The position numbers were made by a program, and so were the translations under genes. DNA of 64,000 bases, taken from assembly GCF_001411555.2 (NCBI RefSeq), contig NC_049909.1, forward strand, positions 4,201,875 to 4,265,874. The letters are read 5' to 3'. The notes beneath the pieces are model-generated. The model worked only from the letters and a program-made list of their open reading frames with translations. It made no database searches and was not told the DNA's origin. Source of the DNA: Juglans regia. Taxonomy: Eukaryota; Streptophyta; Magnoliopsida; Fagales; Juglandaceae. This document shows positions 1-10,839 of the stretch, in pieces; the stretch's first letter is position 1, and each line of letters opens with the position of its first letter.

Positions 1-469
1 AGCTGAATCTCGAGCGATGCTTGAGCGAAGCTCTCTGCCTGATTTCGCTCGAGCTAAGCAAACTTCCGCTCGAGCAAACATACGACAAATGCATTGTTCC
101 ATCTAAATTCAAGCCACCTCTTAACATATATAACTATACTAGTAGGCTAAATGTACATTACAAATATTTATATATAGTGACAAATATTTATATATATAAC
201 TATACTAATATTAAATTTATTACAAATATTTATATATAGTTATATTAAATTACTATAGTCTATTAAATGTATTACATTGAAAATATATTAAATGTATCAG
301 TATTACAAATATTTATATATAGTTATATTAAATAGAATAAAATACATAGTCATTACACGGGTCCCGCAAGCTTCAGCGTTCAGCCTCATTGAATCATTAG
401 TCATTGACTCATTACACTTCAAGTCTTCAACCCTAAAAAGTTAAAAACTAAAAGTAAAATCGCCTTATC
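1..469. other. AT-rich leader region with GCTCGAG motifs
   Basis: No gene is seen. The first 85 bases carry repeated CTCGAG/GCTCGAG words in both orientations. Positions 150-335 are very AT-rich, with several near-copies of a motif built on ACAAATATTTATATATAG. The stretch lies just upstream of a hAT transposase gene, so it may be that element's 5' subterminal region, where such genes often have short repeats. No terminal inverted repeat was found inside the window, so this is inference. Confidence 0.35.
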
Positions 470-1232
470 TACTCCAGTGCTCCAGCCTCCAGCCTCTGTC
501 TCTCACGCAGCGCCATTTCAGCTCAAATCTCAGTCCCTCCCGCTCTCAGTCTCTCCCGCTCTCAGTCTCAGACTCTCAAGTACTCTCTCGTCTCTCAGTC
601 TTGTCTCTCCCGAGTCCAGTACTGGTCTCGTCTCTCCCGCTCTCGTCTCTCAGTCCCCTAGGTAAGTTTTTTTTTTTTTTAATTTTGAAATTACATATTA
701 AGATTTATGTGATTGGATTTTGTGATATTAATTTTTGTGATTAGGTTTTGTGATATTGAGATTTTTGTGAATATGTGATTGGGTTTTCAGTTTTGTGATA
801 TTAGGGTTTTTGTGATTGAATTTTGTGATATTAGGATTAAGTTGAGGATAATTTATTTTAATCGTATCTCACATAATGGATGTAAAAGTTGAGGATAATT
901 TATTTTAAGATGCTAAAGTTCGTTCAGTTATTTCTTGTGGCAGACAGTTTCAAATCAAAGCACATAAAAAGTAATACAAAAGACAGTATACTAACATTAC
1001 CGTGTTTATAACCAACACTACTTAGTTATGATATTAATAATTTAATATATGTGCTATAAAGTTAAGTTCTTGTTCTAGGGTAATATAATTTCTCTACTGT
1101 GATTTTAGGGTAAATTAGTAACTAATCATTATTGGTTGATAAAAGTTACTAATCATTATTATTTTTTCTTAATGTTTATCAATTTTTTCTTAAAAGTTAC
1201 TCAACAATTAATGTTTATTTTTGTTACTACAG
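470..1232 (+). other. Leader exon and 5' UTR intron of hAT gene
   Basis: A pyrimidine-rich, CT-repetitive stretch (about 470-660) ends in a consensus donor, CCTAG/GTAAGT, with the intron starting at 661. The intron is T-rich and AT-rich and ends at TTGTTACTACAG (1232), nine bases before the predicted ATG at 1241. A leader intron directly before the start codon is common in plant hAT transposase genes. The small open frame within 477-665 is CT-rich low-complexity sequence and I do not call it a protein. Confidence 0.5.
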
Positions 1233-1240
1233 AATCACAT

Positions 1241-1972
1241 ATGGATCCTTCAAATGAAATAGAAACACACGGCAATATTCAACCTACAATGGAAAGGAGT
1301 CAAAGGACTATGGAATCAATGGCGACTAATGATCCGCTTTCTCCCAAATCTAATGTAAGTAAGCCATCTATTGGTAGGAAAAGATCAATAGTTTGGGATT
1401 ATTTTACAAAGATTCATACTGAGGATAAGTCGAAACCTAGGGCTTCATGCAACCTTTGTGGGATGACTTATGCTTGTGATCCTAATATAAATGGCACAAA
1501 ATCTATGTTGGGGCACTTGGAAAAAACATGTAAGAAGTCTCCACTTAGGAAGGTGGATAGAAACCAATCTATATTGGGTTTCCAGTTTGGATCAAGCAGT
1601 GGGGGGCTTGTACCTATTGCTTTTAGTGTTGAGGCGTGTAGAGAAGCCTTAGCAGAAATGTTAGTTGTTGATGAGCTTCCTTTTAAACATGTGGAAGGGG
1701 AGGGGTTTAAAAAATTCATGCTTGTTGTGCAACCTAGATGGAATGCGATTCCATCATGTGTAACAGCTGCAAAAGATATTTATAAACTTTATTTGAGAGA
1801 GAAAGACAAGCTGAAAAGTACTTTTAAGGGGCAGCGCATTTGTCTAACCACGGATACATGGACATCCGTGCAAAATTTTAATTACATGTGTCTCACTGCA
1901 CATTTTATTGATGAAGATTGGAACATGCACAAAAAAATTATCAATTTTTGCAAGGTTGAAAACCATAAGGGG
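1241..1972 (+). pseudogene. hAT transposase, N-terminal part only
   Basis: The frame from the ATG at 1241 encodes the start of an Ac-like hAT transposase (RICESLEEPER/zinc finger BED type). A BED zinc finger is visible at residues 50-97: W52, then Cys70, Cys73, His92 and Cys97. It is followed by the conserved VVDELPF segment, and the start of the catalytic domain (CLTTDTWTSVQNFNYMCLTA, about residues 206-225). Similarity stops after NHKG at 1972. The downstream RNase-H-like core and the C-terminal dimerisation domain are absent, so the gene is truncated and cannot be active. The upstream ATG at 1136 lies in the leader intron, so 1241 is the better start. A second, longer hAT copy (20658-22661, minus) gives the comparison. 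Confidence 0.8.
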
Positions 1973-2184
1973 ACATTTAGACATAGAGATCATCAAATAC
2001 ATAATTCTAAAAAATTATCGTTATTTCATTCTCAAACATCACTTAAACATAAATCATTTTCAATTTCAGATTTTCAACTTTTGTATTAAATTATTATCTA
2101 ATCATTATCCAAACACAAAAATCAATATAATTTTTATAAACTTCAAAACAAAACACAAAGGTCAATAAAATTTTTCAAGTGACT

Positions 2185-2440
2185 TTTGTTCGAACATAAA
2201 TTATGTCCGTTCGAACAGACATTTTATTTTCTTAAATTCTGTCTGTTCAAATGGGATTTTGCATAATAATGTTGTTCGAAAAAATATTTTATTGTTCGAA
2301 TGGACGTACTGACTGTATTTCTCGGTTACCGTTCGAATGGGTTAGTTTTTGTTCGAATGGATTTGCTTTTTATTCGAATGGATTTATGAATCGTAATTCA
2401 CCTTTCGAACTGATTATTACCATTCAAACGGTATTAATCA
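2185..2440. repeat. Cluster of GTTCGAA-type motifs
   Basis: About ten variants of (T)GTTCGAA or its complement occur in 255 bp, for example GTTCGAACA, CCGTTCGAACAGA, GTTCGAATGG and CCATTCAAACGG, in both orientations. One pair makes a short palindrome around TGTCCGTTCGAACAGACA. The cluster lies on the 3' side of a minus-strand CACTA TnpA-like remnant. Dense short repeats of this kind are how En/Spm-type elements arrange their TnpA-binding ends, so I infer a CACTA subterminal region. A terminal CACTA sequence was not found. Confidence 0.45.
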
Positions 2441-2569
2441 AACATATGAGAATTTAATTAAAAATACCAACTAATATTACACAAATTGTAATTCAAACAT
2501 CAATTGTTCAAATATATGTGAACATCATAACATAAAGGCAATTAAAGAAAAAAATAAATTTTAAGATTG

Positions 2570-3150
2570 TGGTGGTGGTGGCGGCATAGAATTTTGGAAC
2601 ATCATTAACTGGAACTGTTCAAACATTTTTTGGTTATTCAACTGCAGCCTCTTTTCTAATCTCGCCTCTAAAACCGCTGCTTGATTTAATCGGTCAGCAA
2701 CTCTTTTTCCTTGGACATCAATCGTTCTATCTTAAGAGTTGCTTCCTCCAATCCCTTCCTCCAATTCTTTCCTCCAATTCCTTAGTCTTGTAGTCATAAG
2801 ATCTAGCTCGAGAAGAGGAGGATGATGATGGCTTCACGCAACATCCTACGCCCCTCAAATATCTAGAACATGATCCAAGAACTTGAGAAATGATCTGAGC
2901 ATCATTGACAGATGATTCATCAGATGGATCCGCAGCAGTTTCCTTAAGAGATATCATCTTGTCCTATAAAAATAAAAACATTAAACTTAGTATAAGTAAC
3001 AAAAATATTATTAGACAATGAAATTAAATAAATTTAAACTTACATAATTTGTCTCTACTTTAGGACTGGTCCAAACACCATCACGATTTTTATGTACTTT
3101 AGCATACAATTGGGTAAGATCATAATTAGCAAGACTTTATTCTTCCTGCA
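2570..3150 (-). pseudogene. CACTA (En/Spm) TnpA-like protein remnant
   Basis: On the minus strand, exon sequence from about 3150 to 3044 reads DLTQLYAKVHKNRDGVWTSP, then a donor (intron 3043-2964, GTAAGT to TATAG), then a second exon with MISLKETAADPSDESS and VLGSCSRYLRGVG. The order 'LY..H..+DG.W ... VLG...Y.RG.G...KP' is the signature of the plant transposase family Ptta/En/Spm (Transposase_24). A coiled-coil-like tail ending MPPPPQS reaches a stop near 2570 in another frame, so at least one frameshift separates the parts. A TAA also lies upstream of the first segment. The protein normally binds subterminal repeats. It is clearly decayed. Confidence 0.6.
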
Positions 3151-3752
3151 AAAGGAAAATATGTATTATAACTTAAAAATATTATAATTAATAGTTAGGA
3201 ATTAAAAGAGAAAAATATTATAATTAATAAGTAGGAATTAAAAGAAATGCATGTGAGATGAAAGTATCAAATGGATTATAATATCTATACATGAGACTTC
3301 TCACGAGGTCAAGCGTCTAATCTCTCACTTGTGTACTAATTCAAATTTTCTAGGTTTACATTTCTATGTTTGTTTTCTTCCCTTCTTTCCAAAACAAAAG
3401 GAAGCTTCAAATCTAGTTACGAATTACATCAACTCCAAATGCAATGGTGGAAACAATAGTACACAAACAGTATTTTAGTACGCCATATTCTGTAGATTCC
3501 GAGCTGGCCGTAAAAGCATGAGTGACTTTGTCCATTTCAAACCTGCATACCGACGAATCCCATTGCAGAACTAAATACAAAGGATGATAAAAGCTGGTTA
3601 ATAAAAAGATTATAGTCTCTTAGTTATCAAAAATAGACCAAACCTCATTTAACTATACATCTTCTCTATGTCATTCCGAAACGTTTCAGTCTCATGTTGC
3701 AACAATGAAAAATTGTGCTCCTACATTATATGTTCCAAGGGAATTTAGCAAC
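3151..3752. other. No gene recognised
   Basis: AT-rich sequence with no convincing open frame on either strand. It may belong to the CACTA element at 2570-3150, but I see no domain to support that. Confidence 0.4.
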
Positions 3753-3754
3753 AA

Positions 3755-3799
3755 AATCATGCAGGGAAACGATTTTTTTTTTTAATAAGTAAATCATGC
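3755..3799. mobile_element. Tiny poly(T) retro-insertion with imperfect TSD
   Basis: The sequence AAATCATGCAGGGAA occurs on the left, and a near copy (AAATCATGCATGGGAA) on the right, of a poly(T) run ending in AATAAGT. The insert is only about 20 bp. Size and flanks fit a severely 5'-truncated target-primed insertion, like three others near 15.9, 17.7 and 18.0 kb. Confidence 0.4.
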
Positions 3800-3883
3800 A
3801 TGGGAACTTCAGAAAATTAGGAGGCATGTTCTCCTCATTGAATGTTTAAAGGGGCGACAAGGCATCTCTTCAAGGTGGTTGCA

Positions 3884-4856
3884 CTCTTTTCTTTTTCACT
3901 CTTTCTTTCTCTAGATGTTTCGGCCTCCTCTTTTTTTCTCTCACTCACTTTTTCTGTTTCACGCTCTCTTTTTCTTCCACTCTCATCTTTTTTTTTTCTT
4001 CTCAATCTCATCTTCACTCTTGCTTTTCAGCTCAATCTCACTTTCACTCCCACCTTCACTTTTGCTTTTCAGCTCATTCTCACTTTCACTCTTGCCTGTT
4101 TGCTCAATCTCCTTTTCACTTTTTCTTTTTTGATCACTCTCACTTTTACTGTTTCTTTTTTTATTACTCTCATTTTCACTGTTTCTTTTTTGAGCAACCT
4201 CACTTTTCAGCTTTAATTGGTCCCCATGTGCTGGAGTTAAAGGAGCAAGTTTGATTGTTTTTCCATCCTTTTCAAAACTATACATGTTACTTAACCTATC
4301 ATGGATCACCTTCCTATCATACTGCCACGGCTTCCCCAACAAAATATGACCAGCATGCATAGGCACTACATCACAAAGAACCATATCCTGATATTTCCCA
4401 ATTGAAAAAGAAACTAGCACTTGCTTATTTACCCTAACCTCCCCACAATCACTCAACCACTGCAACTTGTATGGTCTAGGGTGTTTCAAGGTAGATAAGC
4501 TCAATTTCTTCACTAAAGTAGTGCTAGCCAAATTAATACAACTCCTCAAATCAATGATCATACTGCATACCTTGTTGTTGATGTGGCATCTAGTACGAAA
4601 AATGTTCTCACTTTCTATATCATCCATCCTAATTTTTGTATTGAGTGCATGCCTGGTAACAAGAGAATCACCATAGTCTTCATCCTCCTATCTCTCCTGC
4701 CATGAAGATTTCTAATTACCGCATCTTGATATTCATCCTATCCCTCACTTCACCCAACACCAAGTTCAACTTCTCAAACTGTTGTTGCATGGCTTGCAAC
4801 AGAAGGGATGGCTTATGTATCCCCTTTGGTGAGGAGTCACTCCTATGAGACATCAT
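3884..4856 (-). pseudogene. Family D gag-protease remnant (D1)
   Basis: It starts at ATG 4856 (MMSHRSDSS in D4) with about 55 codons of the Gag N-terminus. A deletion of the Gag core follows, and the frame then enters a retropepsin-like domain (4627 downward: TRCHINNKVC, then SMIIDLRSCINLASTTLV, then GHILLGKPWQYDRKV). Related gypsy proteases have Asp-Gly-Gly at the active site; here it is Asp-Leu-Arg. After the protease comes a low-complexity linker of repeated KSESE/KRKSE words, which ends the copy. The same internal Gag deletion and the same DLR occur in D4 (58252-59406), so both copies descend from an already defective parent. A frameshift lies near 4727, between the Gag start and the protease. 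Confidence 0.7.
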
Positions 4857-5637
4857 AAGCTGGACAAAAAGAATGTTAGTGGAAAACCTCACACACTCCC
4901 TTACGTGTGTTTACACTCGAATAATGGCACTCCACTCGTGTTTCACTCTTAATGGCTTTTTCCCGATAATAGTCTCACACCCTCTTGCCTTTTACCTCAA
5001 TAGTTTTCTCGCTCAAGTTCTTTAAGAACTAGTTGAACTAAATCAAGACAATACAACCTTGTATTATTCCAACCAGTAATATAGATCCAAGAAACAATTA
5101 AGGAATAAAATAACATGAGACTCAAGGAATTTATACGAGGGAAAGAGTAATTATAAAAGAGGATACCAACTAGCAAGATGTATTCAGCCCCTTTGAAGAT
5201 AAAGCTCAATCAAGAAATCTTTTCCTTTCTCTTAGCAACCTTTTCTTACCTTCTTCTTCTTCTTTCTGTTTTTTTTTTTTTTTCGAATTTTTTTTTCTCC
5301 TTTCTTTTCTTTTCTTTTCTCTAATTCAACCACAAACAGCAATATTCAATTGTGAAAAACCAAGCAATTGAATTCAAACACACAAGCATAGACAATGAAG
5401 TAGAAGAGAATCAATGGAACAACACTCCAAGCAATTGACAAACTTAGAGATGCAAGAAACCCTAGAATTTTGAAACCCTTGGTGATGCAAATTTCAGCCA
5501 ACCCAAAACCCTAAGAATTTCGGCAGCCTACTTTTTGCTTCTATATTTTTTTTTTTTGGCAACCCTAGAACAATGAAGCCCTAGAATTAAATTTAAGGAT
5601 GCTAGAATTTAAAGATAGAATCAGACCTGATTAGAAA

Positions 5638-5656
5638 CCTTGCTCTGAATACCAAA
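5638..5656 (-). other. Primer-binding site of D1
   Basis: Reads TTTGGTATTCAGAGCAAGG on the minus strand, directly after the LTR end. It resembles the initiator-Met tRNA complement TGGTATCAGAGC with one extra T. The same 19-mer follows the LTR in D2 (54724-54742) and D4 (57407-57425). Confidence 0.7.
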
Positions 5657-6392
5657 TGATATGAACCCGCGGGAATGAATTCCCTTGAACCCACAATCAA
5701 TTTGAAAACTCCCCAAGAAAGCCAAAATCAAGTCAATAGATGGAAAACCTAGACCCGATGAGAACTCGTTTCAAAAACCTAGATTATATTAAAATCTAGA
5801 CTCGTTGAAGAACCCGTCTCAAGAACCCAGATTACAAAGGAGGAACGCTACAAAGGTTGTGATTTACCTTTGATAAGTTCAAAAGTTCAATTAAGAACAA
5901 GAGGAGTAAAATTCAACTCACAATGAATAAATTCATCAAATTTCATAAACTTCATCAACTGATTAAAATGAGGTACATAGAGTATTTAAAGCAAAACCTA
6001 ATGAAACCCTAGCCAAAATAAAACCTCATCTTCCAAAAATCCCCCTGGATGAACAGTATCGCGTCTACTGTACGTCGCTACAGTACTCGGCTACAGTAAC
6101 CCAAACCCTAGTTCAATAAAATAATAACTTTTCCAACATGCCCTTACATCCCCTTAAGTGCTTCCCATAATAAACTCAATTATTCTAAACTAATAAAATA
6201 AGTTCTTTAAATGAATTAAATAAGTTGAAACCCTTCAAGTGTCCAAAGCCTTTAAGTCATGTTGTTGCCTTTTCTATAGTTTATCAAATGAATCAAAGTT
6301 GAATCTTTGTCATTTAAGCTCTTGAACTTGTATTTGTCCAATCTGGAACATGCAACATATTTTTAAAACTTGGCCCACCTTGGTTCCCATCA
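5657..6392 (-). repeat. Family D LTR (a)
   Basis: On the plus strand it starts TGATATGAACCCGC and ends TTGGTTCCCATCA, so the minus-strand LTR has TG...CA ends. Length is 736 bp. It contains a short run of ACTGTAGC-type repeats near 6060-6100 that varies in number between family copies. Confidence 0.8.
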
Positions 6393-6404
6393 TTTGATAC
6401 CAAA

Positions 6405-7139
6405 TGATATGAACCCGCAGGAATGGAATCCATTGAACCCACAATCAATTTGAAAACTCCCAAGAAATCCAAAAATCAAGCCAAGGATGGAGAACCTAGA
6501 CCCGATGAGAACTCGTTTTAAGAACCTAGATTATATGAAAATCTAGACCCGTTGAAGAACCCGTCTCAAGAACCCAGATTATAAAGGAGGAACACCACAA
6601 ATGTTGTGATTTACCTTTGATAAGTTCAAAAGTTCAATTAAGAACAAGAGGAGATAAACTCAACTCACAATGAATAAATTCATCAAATTTCATAAACTTC
6701 ATAAACTGATTAAAATGAGGTACATAGAGTATTTAAAGCAAAACCTAATGAAACCCTAGCCAAAATAAAACCTCATCTTCCAAAAATCCCCCTGGATGAA
6801 CAGTACCACGTCTACTGTACGGCGCTACAGTACTCGGCTACAGTAACCCAAACCCTAGTTTAATAAAATAATAACTTTCCCAACATGCCCTTACATCCCC
6901 TTAAGCGCTTCCCATAATAAACTCAATTATTCTAAACTAATAAAATAAGTTCTTTAAATGAATTAAATAAGTTCAAACCCTTCAAGTGTCCAAAGCCTTT
7001 AAGTCATGTTGTTGCCCTTTTTATAGTTTATCAAATGAATCAAAGTTGAATCTTTGTCATTTAAGCTCTTGAACTTGTATTTGGCCAATCTGGAACATGC
7101 AACATATTTTTAAAACTAGGCCCACCTTGGTTCCCATCA
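6405..7139 (-). repeat. Family D LTR (b), in tandem with (a)
   Basis: 735 bp with the same ends as LTR (a) and the same orientation. The two LTRs are separated only by TTTGATACCAAA (6393-6404), which looks like the first bases of the primer-binding site. The array may come from recombination between LTRs of two nested or adjacent copies, or from integration of a two-LTR circle. Confidence 0.8.
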
Positions 7140-9350
7140 CTCATCCTTGGCCCATTTTGTCTCAGACCAAGTCCAAACCCTGGAGAAAATTAAGAAGAAA
7201 GTTAGTTGGTAGAGAAAAGCAAGGGATAAGTGTTTTGAAAGTCTGTTAGCAGGCCTAGGGGAGAGTAATGTAAGTTGTCTAAGTGGCACTAAGAGGGTTG
7301 TTGCTCAGTCAAATGATGAAGCAGCAACACAGCTCACTAAGAAAACAAAAAATGAGGAGGTGATTGATGACTCTTCAAACAGAAATGATGTGGTGGTGGC
7401 TGGTGCATAGCCCCACCCTATGCAATGGGTTGTTTAAGCTGGAACTACAGAGGGCTTGGGAACCCTCGGATAGTGAATAATTTGCATCTCATGGTGCAAA
7501 ATACGACCCCAACTGTTGTTTTCTTAATGGAAACAAAGTGCAAAAGATTAAAGGTGGAATTTGTTAAAAGGAGACTAAACTTTGAGCATAGTTTTGTGGT
7601 TAACTCGAAGGGCTCTAGTGGAGGCCTTGCATTCCTATGGAAAGGAGTAAAGGCAGAAGTATTGTCCTATACTCAATGCCATATCTCACTGTTAGTTAAG
7701 AGTATGAAGGAGGGTGTCCCCTGGCACCTAACTACTACAAGTTTTGACACCTACAGCCTCAACATGAAGGTTATGTGTAGGTGATTTAAATGAGATATTG
7801 AGCTATGGGGAGAAATGTGGAGGGCCTTTGAGAACCTATAATCAAATGGAGGCTTTTAGAGGAGCTGTTAACAGATGTGGACTCAGTGACATGGGTTACT
7901 CTGGAAGCAAATTTACCTGGTCCAATGGTACGCAAGGGGGAGCCTTCACTAAAGAAAGGCTTGATAGGGCCTTTTGTAATACTGCCTGGTCAGACCTGTA
8001 CAATGACTTGAGAGCTTTCACTCTCCCTGCCCTTAACTCATACCACAATCCTATATGGATTACTATGGGACAACAACAACCTCTTGCAAATAGAAACCTA
8101 TAGCCTTTCAGATTTGAGGCTAGCTAGTCTCTCAGGGATGAATGTGTTAAAACGGTGGAGGAAGCTTGGAGGATACCCAGGTTGGCTGGAAACAAAATGC
8201 AACTCACTTCCGAGGGCCTTAAAAACTGTAAACAAAAGTTGTCACAATGCAGCAAGCAGACTATTGGCAATTCAAAGCAAGAAATCAGTAAGTAAATGGC
8301 CCATCTCTCCAAACTACACCACCTTATTCCCAACAGGAGGTTGAAGAAGCTATCTTTCACATGAATGGCCTAAGCTCACCAGGACTAGATGGTTTCCCTG
8401 CAATCTTTTATCGAAAGCACTGGCCAATCGTGGGACCCCAGGTGTGTGAAGCTGTGTTGAATGTTCTTAACTCAATTGGCAGCCTGGGAGACATTAAAAG
8501 CACATTCATTGCACTCATCCCAGAAGAAATCCCCTACAAAAGTGACAAAATTCAGGCTCTGTAATGTACTTTATACTCATCTCAAAATTAATAGCTAATA
8601 GATTGAAGAAGGTGCTCCCTTGTATTATCTCACCCTCTCAATTTGCTTTTGTCCCCAATAGGCTAATATTTGATAATATAATTGTGGCTTTTGAGGCTTT
8701 GCATACTATGAAATGTAAATTGGCAGGAAGAGAAGGTTACATGGCTTTAAAATTAGACATGAGCAAGGCCTATGACAGAGTGGAATGGAGTTTTCTAAGA
8801 GCTGTCCTTTACAAATTGGGGTATTGAAATCAATGGGTGGAACTAGTGATGAAGTGCATTTAAACTATTTCTTATGCCCCCCTTGTGAATGGTGAACCTT
8901 AAACAGAATTTCTCCCTACTCAAGGCATAAGAGAAGGTGACCCTTTGTCACCTTACCTCTTCATATTGTGTGTTGAAGCTTTGAGCAATCTGCTATGCAA
9001 AGCTAAGGAAGACAGATTATTACATGGGATTCTAGTTGCAAGAGGTCAGTTAAGGGTCTCTCATCTCTTCTTTGCAGATGATAGCCTCTTGTTTTGTAAG
9101 GCAACAATAGTGGAGTGGAGTAGGTTGATAAGCCTATTAAGAACCTATGAGAAGACTCAACCTCGAGAAGACCTCAATTATTTAGCAAGAACATAGCTAG
9201 ACCTACTCAAGAATACATCCTGTCTATTGCTGGTATGAGTACAGCCATGTCCTATGAAAAGTACTTAGGATTACCATCTGTGGTGGGTCAAGATAGGCTC
9301 AAATCTTTTAAAGGCATCTTGGATAACATCAGAATGAGGCTTAGTGGGGC
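7140..9350 (+). pseudogene. L1-type LINE, ORF1 tail and ORF2 remnant
   Basis: The region 7140-7400 reads like the end of a plant L1 ORF1 (KRRVV, then KKTKNEE). ORF2 starts near 7425 with the endonuclease motif WNYRGLGNPR and METK, then GYSGSKFTWSN and LDRAFCN; the normally conserved SDH near the end reads SYH. Reverse transcriptase follows: SPGLDGFPAIFYRKHW (about 8376), FAFVPNRLIFDNI (8644), ALKLDMSKAYDRVEWSF (8748), GDPLSPYLFILCVEAL (8938) and the catalytic HLFFADDSLLF (9061). Several stops and frame changes (for example at 7782, 8101, 8562 and 8825) disable it. Similarity ends near 9350 before the RT C-terminus. The left end abuts the D1 LTR. Confidence 0.8.
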
Positions 9351-9379
9351 TTCTCTGGTTAATTAAGAGCACTTAAAAA

Positions 9380-10838
9380 TCGAGTAACGTCTCCTAGGAT
9401 ATCTTCGGGAGACAACAAGATCAGGAGAGATGGTAACGCTCTCAGGTCAATGTTGTTGCCTTTCTACTAGAGGAGGCTAGAGGATGCTTGGCCCCGAAAG
9501 TGTCGGGTGCAAACCTGGGCATCGCTTGTTATGAAGCCATTTGCATGGATGTGTAATTTATAGATCTCTAGTCATAATTGCATTAGTCTCTGACTAATAA
9601 TACCGTATTGTTTTCTACTGTGACTTTGATACACGTGTGCTTGGCATACGAGAACATGAGTTCCAACTTCACGTGAGGGAAGTAGCCCTAGCCTGTTTGG
9701 CATGCATCTCGAGCACCACGGTTCCTCGCTAAGCAACAATCGGGGCCAGGGGTGCCATAGCTTGGCATAAGAGCTTTTACGACTATGGATAAATCTATAA
9801 ATCATTTATACAGTACCAGTGCTTAAGGTTATGATCTTAAATATGTTAGACTTGAGTCCTTAGTATCATAGGCTCAATCTACTAGTGAGTAAGTTTGAAT
9901 TTTGGAAGTTTGGAGTCAAGTATGAGTGAGAGGCATGAGTTTATTTGGCAGGAGATCAATATGGTGCAATCGAGAGTTCCACGTAACGATGGGAACCAAG
10001 CCATGTCCCGGGTGATCAACCATATGACAAACATGATGCAACGACTACATGAATTTTTCCAGCAACAACTATAAGTACAATAAGTTAACCACCCACGCGT
10101 TGAACAACGGGGCTCTACATACAAGCGATTCTTACCTACCGTTATGTGGTTTTTTTCGGGAATGAAGGGCCGATGAAGGCTAGGAATGTGGATCAAGGAC
10201 ATTGAAAGGACCTTTGAAATATGTGGATGCACGGAGGATCATATATGCTAGTTACTAATTTCAAGGGGAGGCAGCAGTTGGTGAGATGTGAGTGTTGATC
10301 ATGGAACTGGGGTCCATGGAAGCCATTACCTAGGAAATGTTTAAGAAGGAGTTTGATGACCATTACTTCCTTACTATTGTAAGGCAGTAGAAGTCAAAGG
10401 ATTTTTCTAGTTGGGTCTAAGGTAGAATGATGGTCAAGCAATATGCTGCTAAGTCCATGGAGCTAGGGAGGTTTGCCCCACTTCGCATCGCCATGGAAGA
10501 GATGTGTGCGGAGCGATTCCAATATGGGTTTCAGCCGCGAATACATACCCTAGTGGCTTGTTTGTAGATACAAGACTTCTAGAGGCTAGTGTGTGAGGAC
10601 CGCGCTAGCATAATGGGACAAACCACTTTCCAAGATCAAATGGAAGACAAAGAAGAGAGCCTTCCCTTGGAAAGAAGGTAGATGAGAAAATGGTGGTCTG
10701 CAGAGTGCAGGTAGTTCAATAGGACAAGCAACGCTATGTAGAAAGCCTGGCAGACACATCTTAGCACAAGGCGTAAAAAAGGAATTTCCACCCTAGAAGC
10801 GAATCCGCATCCGTGGAACCCTTCCACGCCCTTCGATC
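9380..10838 (+). pseudogene. Ty3/gypsy gag remnant, plus strand
   Basis: From about 9961 (MVQSRVPRN) the plus strand reads a degraded retrotransposon Gag. Recognisable pieces are WIKDIERTFEICGCTEDH (about 10184), FKKEFDDHYFLTIV (10339) and KQYAAKSMELGRFAPLRI (10435), with many stops between them. This matches the Retrotrans_gag core of chromovirus-type elements. The 9380-9960 stretch may be LTR and leader: TTGGCATAAGAGC at 9762 is a weak match to an initiator-Met primer site. Near 10838 the sequence changes abruptly to minus-strand pol. Confidence 0.55.
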
Positions 10839-10839
10839 T

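Larger units (their letters stand above)
3884..7139 (-). mobile_element. Gypsy family D copy D1, truncated, two LTRs
   Basis: Minus-strand Ty3/gypsy fragment: two LTRs (5657-6392 and 6405-7139), a primer-binding site (5638-5656), a leader, then a deleted gag-protease frame. The copy ends near 3884 inside a Lys/Glu/Ser-rich linker; pol and the 3' LTR are missing. Other copies of the same family lie at 53978-64000. The leader at 4857-5637 has no gene but contains a poly(T)/pyrimidine tract (5260-5325). The small frame at 4997-5209 corresponds to a diverged version of the leader ORF described at 57841-58113. Confidence 0.75.

Noticed and set aside
2251..2457. 68-codon frame across the GTTCGAA cluster
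   Set aside because: It is produced by the motif repetition and has no similarity to known proteins.
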